Shown here: in pieces, positions 1-6,876 of the stretch
Position numbering within the stretch: the stretch's first letter is position 1
Layout of the letters: every line of letters begins with the position of its first letter
Assembly: GCA_021158725.1 (NCBI GenBank)
Contig: JAGGUB010000040.1
Span: forward strand, 1 to 15,276
DNA from: Caldifarciminota bacterium
Lineage (GTDB): Bacteria > Hydrothermota > UBA3073 > NMUJ01
Reading direction: 5' to 3'
DNA length: 15,276 bases
Notes under the pieces: model-generated
The model's input: only the letters and a program-made list of their open reading frames with translations
The model's database searches: none
What the model was told of the DNA's origin: nothing
Program-made: the position numbers and the translations under genes

Positions 1-255
1 ACCGTTGTGGGATTTAACTTCCAACATCAACGTAGAATCTGTACGCTTATTGAGGGTATCAATGAATGCTTTATGGTATTTCTCAGGTATAAGTGTGATG
101 AAATTCTTACCCACAATAGACTTTCGTTTGTATCCGAGTGATTGCTCTATTGCTTTGCTGGTCTGCAGTATTTTACCGGTGTTATCCAACAACATGAAAT
201 TATGTGGCGAAACCTCGAATAGCATCGGTATAGTGTTGTTGGCACCCCCTTTCAT
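1..255 (-). CDS. PAS-domain protein, N-terminal part (cut by window edge)
   Basis: Reading leftwards from an ATG at 255, the frame stays open for 85 codons to the window edge. The peptide reads like a PAS sensor domain: MLLDNTGKILQTS, then a glycine-tyrosine turn (SLGYKRKSIVGKNF), then LIPEKYHKAF and a strand LMLEVKSHNG. PAS domains bind small ligands or cofactors or mediate dimerisation in signalling proteins, and the first 85 residues already cover most of one. The start codon overlaps the stop of the upstream PAS-GAF gene as ATGA, and GAGGAG lies 8 nt before it, so the start is well supported. The two proteins are probably translated together and could work as a pair. The output domain lies outside the window, so it could be a kinase, a cyclase or something else. 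I am confident it is real and PAS-like, and cannot say more about its output. Confidence 0.85.
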   Translation of the reverse strand, partial: MKGGANNTIPMLFEVSPHNFMLLDNTGKILQTSKAIEQSLGYKRKSIVGKNFITLIPEKYHKAFIDTLNKRTDSTLMLEVKSHNG

Positions 256-1415
256 TTGCTTATCTCCTCGGCTTTCGTTAATTTATTAATCGTTTTAGTG
301 AGAGTATCAAGTTTATCCCTTATGCGGGTTAGAATCTTATCGTAATGCTCGCGTGCAGATTTGTCTACGAGTAAAGTAGATACACAGTTTTTGATAATGT
401 TCAATGTGGGTGTTACCTCAGCCATTATTTTTGAAATATATTCACGACGTTCACGTTCGAGGGCTTTGAGGTTATCGTATGCAGCTTGTAGCTCTTTCGT
501 ACGTTCATCAACGAGCTGCTTTAGCTGGCCATGTAAACGTGCATTCTGTAATGCTACAGCAACCTGTGCAGCTATGATTTCACAGAAGTTGAGATCATCG
601 TCTGTGAAATGCTTACCTTCACCCATCCGGCTGATGGTTAATGCACCAAGTACTTCATCTTTAAATATGAGTGGTACACACAGGAGAGACTCTACCACAC
701 GTGGTGTACCTGGCACCTCCATAGCCATATCGCTGAGATGCGCATCGTTTAGTATGGCACCTTTGCGGGATAAAATCACCTTACCTGTGAATCCCTCACC
801 CGGCTTGAGTGTAAGTGCGAGTATTTGCCTCTTGTAAAGGCCTTCCACAGCTACGGGTTTGATAACATTTGCGGACTTATCAAATAGTGAGAAGACAGTA
901 CGATCGGCATTCAGCAACTCATGTACACGTGAGGTGGCCAACTTTACAACGCGGTCAATTTCAGGGGTTGCAATAAGTAAACGATCTATCTCAAGCACGG
1001 TGGAGATTTCGGATAACTTTCGACGTAGGGTCTGACGTAGTTCTACCTCTTCGGTTATATCCTGGATAACGGTTATGACATACTGGACGTTACCATCGGC
1101 ATCTTTGATAGGTAATTTCTTTGTACGAGTGTGGATGAGCTCACCTTGGTATTCGGTGGTTTCCTCGGTGATGACTGGGTTGCCGGTTTTGAAGACTTGC
1201 TTGTATTCTTTGTCTACACCACGTTTAAGAAGGAAAGGAAATAGCTCATAAAGTGACTTACCCACCATATTGGCTGACCGTAGATTGCCACGGGTTAGTT
1301 TATCCCAGTATGTGTTTGCATAAATTATCTTCATGTTACGATCCACAATGTGGATTGCAACATCGAGGTTGTCACAAATTAACCGTATTACGCTTTCTTC
1401 TTCACGTTTTGCCAT
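252..1415 (-). CDS. PAS-GAF sensor protein ending in a histidine-less kinase-like dimerisation helix
   Basis: Predicted soluble sensory protein of 387 residues with no signal peptide or membrane segment. Residues about 10-128 form a PAS domain (DNLDVAIHIVDRNMKIIYAN, a VGKSLYELFP turn, and a PAC-like end YVITVIQDITEE). Residues about 135-295 form a GAF domain (LNADRTVFSLF, VPLIFKDEVLGALTIS, FCEIIAAQVAVALQNARLH). A coiled-coil helix (about 295-325) leads into residues 325-387, which align by eye with a HisKA dimerisation domain. The usual S-H-E-L-R-T-P-L is here M-A-E-V-T-P-T-L, so the phospho-accepting histidine is Ala332. The protein then stops, without an ATPase domain. It probably senses and passes a signal by dimerisation, perhaps to the PAS protein encoded just downstream (ATGA overlap). 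GGAAG lies 9 nt before the ATG. The gene begins 34 nt after the prepilin peptidase gene. Confidence 0.9.
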   Translation of the reverse strand: MAKREEESVIRLICDNLDVAIHIVDRNMKIIYANTYWDKLTRGNLRSANMVGKSLYELFPFLLKRGVDKEYKQVFKTGNPVITEETTEYQGELIHTRTKKLPIKDADGNVQYVITVIQDITEEVELRQTLRRKLSEISTVLEIDRLLIATPEIDRVVKLATSRVHELLNADRTVFSLFDKSANVIKPVAVEGLYKRQILALTLKPGEGFTGKVILSRKGAILNDAHLSDMAMEVPGTPRVVESLLCVPLIFKDEVLGALTISRMGEGKHFTDDDLNFCEIIAAQVAVALQNARLHGQLKQLVDERTKELQAAYDNLKALERERREYISKIMAEVTPTLNIIKNCVSTLLVDKSAREHYDKILTRIRDKLDTLTKTINKLTKAEEISK

Positions 1416-1449
1416 TATTAGATGCTTCCGTAATTGTCAAAGGACACAT

Positions 1450-2178
1450 CTAAGGATGGCGTAGCACTAACAATATGAACGTGGCAATCGCGAGGAAGGG
1501 TGCGAACATCAACTTACGCTTACGTGAAAAAATGGCATAAATCAAACCTATGACGGATGCAAGGAATAACGTCCATAACGTGAGATACCAACCTACATAA
1601 GCACCTATCATCGCGAGTAACTTCATGTCACCACCACCTATTGCATCTTTCTTAAACAAGATTTTACCCATCACACTTAAAATATAAACTGTTATTCCAC
1701 CTGTCAAGAGTCCAAGTAATGAATCGATGAATTTACCCTGTACGGTGTTGAGGATGACACCGATAGCCATACCGGGTAATACTATTGTGTTTGGTATGAT
1801 ACCCATCTCTATATCTATGAAAGCTATTACAAGTAAAAATGATAGCAGGACAAGGGTGGCGAGTAATTTCAATCCAATCCCAAATATGTAAAAGCATGAG
1901 CTGAACATGCATGCGGTGAGTAGCTCCACGATAAGGTATCTTACGGGTATGGTGGCACCACAGAAACGACACTTACCCTTCAACAGAATATAGGAGATGA
2001 TAGGTATGTTATCGTACCATGGGATGGTGTGCCCACACATTGGACAGTATGAGCGTGGTGAGATGATCGACTTTTTCCTCGGTATCCTGTAGATACATAC
2101 GTTAAAGAAGCTACCAAATATAGCACCAAGTATGAAAAATATTGCTAACCAGACGATATTATTAACGTGTAAGTACAT
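1450..2178 (-). CDS. Type IV prepilin peptidase (A24 family aspartic protease)
   Basis: Polytopic inner-membrane enzyme that cleaves leader peptides of type IV pilins or type II secretion pseudopilins and, in full-length family members, N-methylates the new N-terminus. The protein (242 residues from the ATG at 2178) has the family layout. It starts with a hydrophobic segment ending GSFFNVCIYRIP. A cytoplasmic loop follows with two Cys-x2-Cys pairs (CPMC at 45-48, CRFC at 70-73), which bind zinc in relatives, flanking PWYDNIPIISY. Further membrane segments carry the two catalytic aspartates, Asp122 in FIDIEMGIIPN and Asp184 in GGGDMK. A GTG at 2214 would add 12 residues but runs deeper into the upstream gene. 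Neither start has a clear ribosome binding site, and I chose the ATG because it puts the first membrane segment close to the N-terminus, as is usual. The gene overlaps the prenyltransferase gene by 17 nt. No pilin or secretion gene is visible nearby. Confidence 0.93.
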   Translation of the reverse strand: MYLHVNNIVWLAIFFILGAIFGSFFNVCIYRIPRKKSIISPRSYCPMCGHTIPWYDNIPIISYILLKGKCRFCGATIPVRYLIVELLTACMFSSCFYIFGIGLKLLATLVLLSFLLVIAFIDIEMGIIPNTIVLPGMAIGVILNTVQGKFIDSLLGLLTGGITVYILSVMGKILFKKDAIGGGDMKLLAMIGAYVGWYLTLWTLFLASVIGLIYAIFSRKRKLMFAPFLAIATFILLVLRHP

Positions 2179-3031
2179 ACCGCATGATGGATAGCTTACC
2201 GATGTATAATGCACTCAGTGTGAGTAGCATCACCAGTTTGGTAGTACGTTGTGCTACCCTAAACACTGGTGTAATTGGATACCGTATGAGCCGATAGTAT
2301 ATTAGGCATAACAGTGCATCGAGTGGCAATATTGATACCAAAAAGTAATACGTATGAAATAACCTAAAGAATATGAAGATCGACATCCCTATGAAGCCCG
2401 CTATACCGATACCTATGATCACAAGGGTTAACTTTGTCGAAATTATGGGTAAACTTTTGATACCAGCAGCACGATCACCTTCTATGTCCTCAGCGTCCTT
2501 CATCAATTCACGTGCCAGGTGTAGCGCTACCGCTAAGAAGTAGAAGGGTAGCACAAGCTTTGGGTTATCTACACTTAACCCACCATATATGAAAGGTAAT
2601 CCGCCCGTTATTGCTACTATGAGGTTGCCCGCCACCCCATACCTACGTAGATAGAAATTATATAGTACCACAAGTAACAACGTTATAATAGCTATGACGT
2701 AGAAATTGAACGATATAAACCATGCGACTGCAAGTGCACAGATCCACAATATGAGGCTTTCAGCAAGTGCAGCCGTACGTGTAACCTTACCCTGTGGTAT
2801 GGGACGCGTGGGATGAACAATGCGATCGATATGTGCATCACGAGCATCATTCATAAGATTGGTGGCACTTATCGCCAAAAACGTGAATACAGCAGCCAGA
2901 TATGGGTTTATTGAACCCCATGGGAACTTCACAATATAAGCAGCTACAAATACCGTGGCTACCCCTATTATTGCGTTATGTATACGCCAGCACCGGAGGT
3001 GATCAACCCAACACCCTTTTGTAGATTGCAT
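2162..3031 (-). CDS. UbiA-family prenyltransferase, DGGGP synthase-like
   Basis: Membrane enzyme of 289 residues that should join a polyprenyl diphosphate to an acceptor. Both Mg-diphosphate aspartate motifs are intact: NDARDAHID (61-69) followed by RPIPQGK, and KDAEDIEGD (178-186) followed by AAGIKSLPI. About eight hydrophobic segments fit the UbiA fold. The exact wording of both motifs (x-D-x-x-x-D, then P-x-RPIP-x-G; then ED-x-EGD-x-x-x-G-x-K-x-LP) is closest, from memory, to archaeal digeranylgeranylglyceryl phosphate synthase. That enzyme adds the second geranylgeranyl chain to the sn-glycerol-1-phosphate ether lipid. Menaquinone, ubiquinone or chlorophyll-type prenyltransferases remain possible. 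The start overlaps the end of purB by 29 nt and lacks a ribosome binding site, so translation is probably coupled. No geranylgeranylglyceryl phosphate synthase gene lies in this window to settle the substrate. Confidence 0.88.
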   Translation of the reverse strand: MQSTKGCWVDHLRCWRIHNAIIGVATVFVAAYIVKFPWGSINPYLAAVFTFLAISATNLMNDARDAHIDRIVHPTRPIPQGKVTRTAALAESLILWICALAVAWFISFNFYVIAIITLLLVVLYNFYLRRYGVAGNLIVAITGGLPFIYGGLSVDNPKLVLPFYFLAVALHLARELMKDAEDIEGDRAAGIKSLPIISTKLTLVIIGIGIAGFIGMSIFIFFRLFHTYYFLVSILPLDALLCLIYYRLIRYPITPVFRVAQRTTKLVMLLTLSALYIGKLSIMRYVLTR

Positions 3032-4295
3032 CTATATGACGGAAGTAATGTTGGAGATCGAACAGCGAATCGATTTCGTTTTCATCCAAATATTTACGTA
3101 TGTTAGTATCCTCCAGCAGCACATGTTTGAAATGCTTGCCAGTTTCATAGCTCTTGAAAGCGGCACGTTGCACCATATCATAAGCGGATTGGCGGGTGAG
3201 CCCTTTCTTTATGAGTGCCAACAGGATAGCTTCTGAAAATATCACACCCCTCGTTAGTTCTAAGTTATGCTTCATATTGGTACGTAGGATTCGTAAGTTA
3301 TCGAGATTGTCTTTTGTCTTCTTTAACATGTAATACACCAATGTGGTAGTTTCAGGTAGAATTATCCGTTCAACACATGAGTTCGATATGTCACGTTCGT
3401 TCCACAACACCATATTCTGTAAGGCTGCCATTGCGTGACCCCGTACGATACGGGCTAATCCACACATACGTTCGCTTAGGATGGGGTTCTTTTTATGTGG
3501 CATAGCGGATGAGCCCTTTTGGTGTGTACCGAAGAACTCTTCCACCTCATGTATCTCCGTACGTTGTAGCTGACGTAACTCGGTAGCTATCTTTTCGAGT
3601 GATGTCGCCATCATTGCAAGCGTTAATATGTACTCAGCGTGACGGTCACGATCGATGATCTGACTTGAAGTAGGTGCGGGTTTCAAGCCCAACTTTTTAC
3701 AGGCGAGTGACTCTAATTCTGGTGTCGTATGTGTGTAGGTACCTACAGCGCCGGAGAATTTGCCATACCTTATGTTTTCGAGTGCATGTTGCCAACGTTC
3801 GTAGTTACGTGACATCTCATCATACCAGCGAAGGAATTTCACCCCCAACGTGATAGGTTCCGCATGTATTCCATGCGTACGTCCAATCATTGGTGTATAT
3901 TTCTCTTCGAGCGCTTTCTTCTTCAAACTCTCCAGTAGCTCCTCTAATGCGGAGCGGATGGCTTCACCAGCCTCCAGCATGAGGAGTGCAAGTGCAGTAT
4001 CGACCATATCGTACGAGGTTAACCCATAATGTAGCTCTTTTGCGGGTTCACCTACGTAGGAGGCTACATTTGTGAGAAACGCTATAACATCGTGTTGTAC
4101 TTGACGTTCGATTTGCGCAATCTCCTGGATGTCAAATTTTGCACGTTTCTTTATTAACTCTACAGTAGTACGGTCGATTTCACCCAACTCCGCACGTGCC
4201 TCAAGGAAGGCGAGCTCCACTTTTAGCCAAACATTGTACTTATTCTCCAGACTCCATAGCTTATCGAACGGTGGCAACGTGTAACGTTCTATCAT
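3003..4295 (-). CDS. purB: Adenylosuccinate lyase
   Basis: Cytosolic homotetrameric lyase of the fumarase/aspartase superfamily. It releases fumarate from SAICAR and from adenylosuccinate, two steps of purine synthesis. The protein has 430 residues, normal for bacterial PurB. The superfamily signature GSSAMPHKKNP is at 261-271 and holds the catalytic serine on its mobile loop. His68 (QHDV), His89 (ELHY) and His141 (GRTHGIHAEP) occupy the same positions as the active-site histidines of the Bacillus enzyme, so the N-terminus and start are sound. The ATG overlaps the transaldolase stop as ATGA, with GGGTGA directly before it. The 3' end overlaps the prenyltransferase gene by 29 nt. Nothing looks degraded, and it should be a working enzyme. 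Other purine genes are not in view. Confidence 0.98.
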   Translation of the reverse strand: MIERYTLPPFDKLWSLENKYNVWLKVELAFLEARAELGEIDRTTVELIKKRAKFDIQEIAQIERQVQHDVIAFLTNVASYVGEPAKELHYGLTSYDMVDTALALLMLEAGEAIRSALEELLESLKKKALEEKYTPMIGRTHGIHAEPITLGVKFLRWYDEMSRNYERWQHALENIRYGKFSGAVGTYTHTTPELESLACKKLGLKPAPTSSQIIDRDRHAEYILTLAMMATSLEKIATELRQLQRTEIHEVEEFFGTHQKGSSAMPHKKNPILSERMCGLARIVRGHAMAALQNMVLWNERDISNSCVERIILPETTTLVYYMLKKTKDNLDNLRILRTNMKHNLELTRGVIFSEAILLALIKKGLTRQSAYDMVQRAAFKSYETGKHFKHVLLEDTNIRKYLDENEIDSLFDLQHYFRHIDAIYKRVLG

Positions 4296-4960
4296 TCACC
4301 CAGTATACGGGCGGCTTCTTTCCAATCCTTGATAAACCGCTCTATACCTACATCTGTAAGCTGATGTTTGAACATCTTCTCGAGTACATTGAACGGCATC
4401 GTAACAATATCTGCACCTATAAGAGCGGCTTCAACCACATGCATTGGATGACGTACTGAAGCAACGATCACCTTGGTGGTAAATTTGTAATTCTCAAATA
4501 TGGTGACAATCTGTTCAACAATACGCATGCCGGCGTCACCTATGTCATCGAGCCGCCCTATGAATGGGCTTACAAAATTGGCACCCGCCTTGGCTGCAAG
4601 TATGGCTTGGTTGGGTGAGAACACCAGCGTGGCATTCACCTTTATGTTGAGCTCATGTAGCTTGCGGATTGCACGTATACCAACGGGTGTTACGGGTATC
4701 TTCACCGTGATGTTAGGGTGTATGGAGGATAGGTATTTCGCATCCTCAACTATACCGTCGAAATCGAGTGATACACCTTCTGCACTTACGGGACCGTTGA
4801 CCAGCTCACAAATCTCATGGAGTATATCCTCTTTTTTCCTACCGGTACGCTTTATCTCCTTAGCTAATAGGGTAGGGTTTGTGGTTACACCATCGACGAT
4901 ACCCCATTCCACTCCTTTACGGATTTCGTCAAGATTGGCGGTATCGAGGAATATCTGCAT
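4292..4960 (-). CDS. tal: Transaldolase, short TalC/MipB type
   Basis: Pentose phosphate enzyme that moves a dihydroxyacetone unit from sedoheptulose 7-phosphate to glyceraldehyde 3-phosphate. The 222 residues form a single TIM barrel of the short subfamily. Visible landmarks are FLDTAN at the start (Asp6), TTNPTLL (Asn28), the Schiff-base lysine Lys87 in ITVKIPVT, and IVASVR (Ser168). Glu61 (VSAEG) and Phe133 (SPFIGR) are the residues expected for true transaldolase. The related fructose-6-phosphate aldolase has Gln and Tyr there, so I call transaldolase. A GTG at 4972 would add four residues, but the ATG at 4960 has GGGAG five nucleotides before it and forms a TAATG overlap with the stop of the TPR gene, so I chose it. 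The stop overlaps the purB start as ATGA. The enzyme could help supply ribose phosphate for purines, but that link is only inferred from position. Confidence 0.96.
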   Translation of the reverse strand: MQIFLDTANLDEIRKGVEWGIVDGVTTNPTLLAKEIKRTGRKKEDILHEICELVNGPVSAEGVSLDFDGIVEDAKYLSSIHPNITVKIPVTPVGIRAIRKLHELNIKVNATLVFSPNQAILAAKAGANFVSPFIGRLDDIGDAGMRIVEQIVTIFENYKFTTKVIVASVRHPMHVVEAALIGADIVTMPFNVLEKMFKHQLTDVGIERFIKDWKEAARILGE

Positions 4961-6123
4961 TATTGCTCCCACCAGAGCCTATCTTTTGTGATCTTTATCT
5001 TCTTATTGAGTATATCGATATTCTTGCGTGCATATTCAGCCCAGTCAGGGTTGCCCATTTTCGCTACGTTAGCGAATATTGATTTTGAACGCCTATAGAG
5101 GTTGAGCGCTTCTTTCAACCTTTCTTGTTTGAATGCCAGGTCGCCACGTTCACGGAAGAGGTCACCCTCAAGTGCAAATATTATGGGTGTTTTAATGCCA
5201 CGTGCTTTAGCTATCCTTATATAGCTTTCGGCTTCCTCAAATGCCTTTATCTTTATATCCATACGTATGAGCTGGTAATAAGCTGGTGCATAGGAGGAGT
5301 CTTTCTCTATAGCGGTTAGATATAGGTTGCGTGCGACCTCATAGTTGCCTGTACCTTCGTGGCAGCGTGCAAGCTTCACACAATATTCGAGGTTATTGGG
5401 GAATTTCTCATGCAGGAATTGCATATGTGGTAAAGCCTTATCGAACTGCTCCAATTCTATGTATGCATCGGCAAGCAATTTACGTGAATCGATATCCTCC
5501 GGATGTTCTTCTATCAAAGGTGATAGCATTTCTACTACCTTATCGTATTGGGAGCGTGCTTCGTAGATCTTTGCCATCCTGTATTTAACACCCGCGAGGT
5601 TGGGGTCACACTCCAATGTTTTCTGATAATACTCGAGTGCTTTTTCGGTATCACCCAATTTCTCATATGCGTAACCTAACCCATAGTAGGCTTCACCATA
5701 GGAGGGGTTGAACTCGATCGCTTTATTGTAATACTCGATAGCACGTTCGTAATCCCCCATAATGGTGTGAAGTTTACCCAACCCATAGTATGCCTTGATC
5801 TCACCGGGTACGGCATCCAGTAGCGCAAAATAGACGGATTCGGCTTTCGCGAATTCACCCATATTGGTGTAGGAGCGGGCCAACATCACATATGCTGATA
5901 CGTAGGATGTACTTTCTTCAATAGCTTTGGCGAAATTCTTGACTGCATCTGGGTACAGTTTCTTCTGATAGTAATCGTAACCAAAGGAGAAATACAATGT
6001 GGCCTTACTTGGGCGTGCCGTTTCCTCAGGTGGAGTGGGAGTTGTAGGTGGTTTCGGCTCCTCCGGTGGTACTGTCGCACATGCTATAATAAAGGATAAG
6101 CCTAATATCCACCATACACGCAT
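4960..6123 (-). CDS. TPR-repeat lipoprotein
   Basis: Predicted lipoprotein of 387 residues. It begins MRVWWILGLSFIIAC, a short signal peptide with a lipobox-like IIAC (Cys15), then a proline-rich linker (about 19-37: PPEEPKPPTTPTPP). From about residue 41 to 320 there are roughly eight tetratricopeptide repeats with the usual spacing (AYYGLGKLHTIMGDYERAIE and AYYGLGYAYEKLGDTEKALE are the clearest). A final helical segment runs to the C-terminus. TPR arrays are protein-binding scaffolds, and in this position (periplasmic, lipid-anchored) they often support envelope assembly or secretion complexes. The partner is not known. Upstream in-frame ATGs exist to 6165, but AAAGGAG lies five nucleotides before the ATG at 6123 and that start gives the signal peptide its normal place. 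It is the first gene of its series, and its TAA overlaps the transaldolase ATG. Confidence 0.92.
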   Translation of the reverse strand: MRVWWILGLSFIIACATVPPEEPKPPTTPTPPEETARPSKATLYFSFGYDYYQKKLYPDAVKNFAKAIEESTSYVSAYVMLARSYTNMGEFAKAESVYFALLDAVPGEIKAYYGLGKLHTIMGDYERAIEYYNKAIEFNPSYGEAYYGLGYAYEKLGDTEKALEYYQKTLECDPNLAGVKYRMAKIYEARSQYDKVVEMLSPLIEEHPEDIDSRKLLADAYIELEQFDKALPHMQFLHEKFPNNLEYCVKLARCHEGTGNYEVARNLYLTAIEKDSSYAPAYYQLIRMDIKIKAFEEAESYIRIAKARGIKTPIIFALEGDLFRERGDLAFKQERLKEALNLYRRSKSIFANVAKMGNPDWAEYARKNIDILNKKIKITKDRLWWEQ

Positions 6124-6171
6124 TTTGGCTCCTTTTTCTAACATGGACGGATACTTGATAACCATACTTTT

Positions 6172-6199
6172 ATAATAAGCGCTGGTTAAGAAATGGCAA
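6172..6199 (-). promoter_or_regulatory. Predicted sigma70-type promoter of the TPR-transaldolase-purB series
   Basis: On the minus strand TTGCCA (6199-6194) is followed after 16 nt by TATTAT (6177-6172), each differing from consensus at one base. Transcription would begin near 6165, giving a leader of about 40 nt that includes the AAAGGAG of the lipoprotein gene. It is the only good candidate upstream of this series, and no strong internal terminator was noticed in the coupled genes downstream. The assignment rests on pattern matching only. An alternative -10, TATAAA, overlaps it with a poorer spacing of 19 nt. Confidence 0.5.
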
Positions 6200-6228
6200 C
6201 CCTATAATCTGTCGTGGGTTTATGGAGC

Positions 6229-6257
6229 TTGACAAAAAGTGGAGCTTCCCATATTAA
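6229..6257 (+). promoter_or_regulatory. Predicted sigma70-type promoter giving a leaderless transcript
   Basis: TTGACA (6229-6234) is a perfect -35 box and is followed after exactly 17 nt by TATTAA (6252-6257), which matches the -10 consensus at four of six bases. The expected start of transcription, about seven nucleotides past the -10 box, is 6264-6265. The ATG of the membrane-protein gene is at 6265, so the mRNA would have almost no leader. In agreement, no ribosome binding site is visible before that ATG. This promoter lies back to back with the one serving the TPR lipoprotein. Confidence 0.6.
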
Positions 6258-6264
6258 CTAAGTG

Positions 6265-6876
6265 ATGCGACGCCACATCTTCCTACTTTTGGTGTGTGCA
6301 ACCCTATGGGGTATATACGAATTTGCGGTGGGTGGGTGGCTATATGGGCATCATGTACCGAAATCTTCGGTATATCTAACGGCGGGTGCACTTCTATTAC
6401 TTGGTATGAGTATGAGGTTACCGATAGGGTCGGGTGCGATAATCTCTGCGCTTGCTATGTTGTTCAAGTTTATGAACCACCCATTCTATGCATGTCACAT
6501 GGTGGCAATTTTCCTTATAGGGGTGAGCTACGATATATCACGTATTTTATGGCGTAGGTATAGCTCACGTAACTACTATCCTGTAGTTGTGGGGTTCTCC
6601 ACCGGTTACCTATCGGCGATAATGTTCAGCTTGACTATAACATATCTGGTTCAACATCCACATTGGGTGGGTGGGTTGCCACAGGTGATAAACTACATAG
6701 GGGTGCAGGGTACAATGTTTGCGATTGCGGGCACGGTTATGGTACCCTTGGGGGTAAGACTATATGATAAGGTATATGGGTGGAGGTGGATAGCATTACA
6801 TAGGCCTATTGGTTGGCTGGCTATTAGTCTACCGTGGATATACTCGATAGTACGGTTGGTTAGGTCTTTTGGATAA
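6265..6876 (+). CDS. Multi-pass membrane protein of unknown function
   Basis: I do not recognise this protein. It has 203 residues and about six hydrophobic segments (roughly 5-22, 35-52, 58-75, 78-95, 108-132, 145-170, with a last one near 180-197). Short loops are rich in Arg, His and Tyr. A charged loop SRILWRRYSSRNYY separates segments four and five, and there is a conspicuous patch MNHPFYACHM. The overall look (small, very hydrophobic, glycine-rich helices) would suit a transporter subunit such as an ECF-type S component, but no diagnostic motif was seen. A GTG at 6262 directly precedes the ATG, and I chose the ATG. It is the only plus-strand gene in the left 12 kb and seems to have its own promoter. 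Its last 48 nt overlap the end of the convergent protease-barrel gene. Confidence 0.85.
   Translation: MRRHIFLLLVCATLWGIYEFAVGGWLYGHHVPKSSVYLTAGALLLLGMSMRLPIGSGAIISALAMLFKFMNHPFYACHMVAIFLIGVSYDISRILWRRYSSRNYYPVVVGFSTGYLSAIMFSLTITYLVQHPHWVGGLPQVINYIGVQGTMFAIAGTVMVPLGVRLYDKVYGWRWIALHRPIGWLAISLPWIYSIVRLVRSFG

Noticed and set aside
361..837. Plus-strand open frame of 158 codons opposite the PAS-GAF gene
   Set aside because: It is antisense to a clear gene, has a serine- and arginine-rich low-information peptide and no plausible start signal.
4500..4991. Plus-strand open frame of 163 codons opposite the transaldolase gene
   Set aside because: The opposite frame encodes a complete transaldolase with all catalytic residues; this peptide shows no domain.
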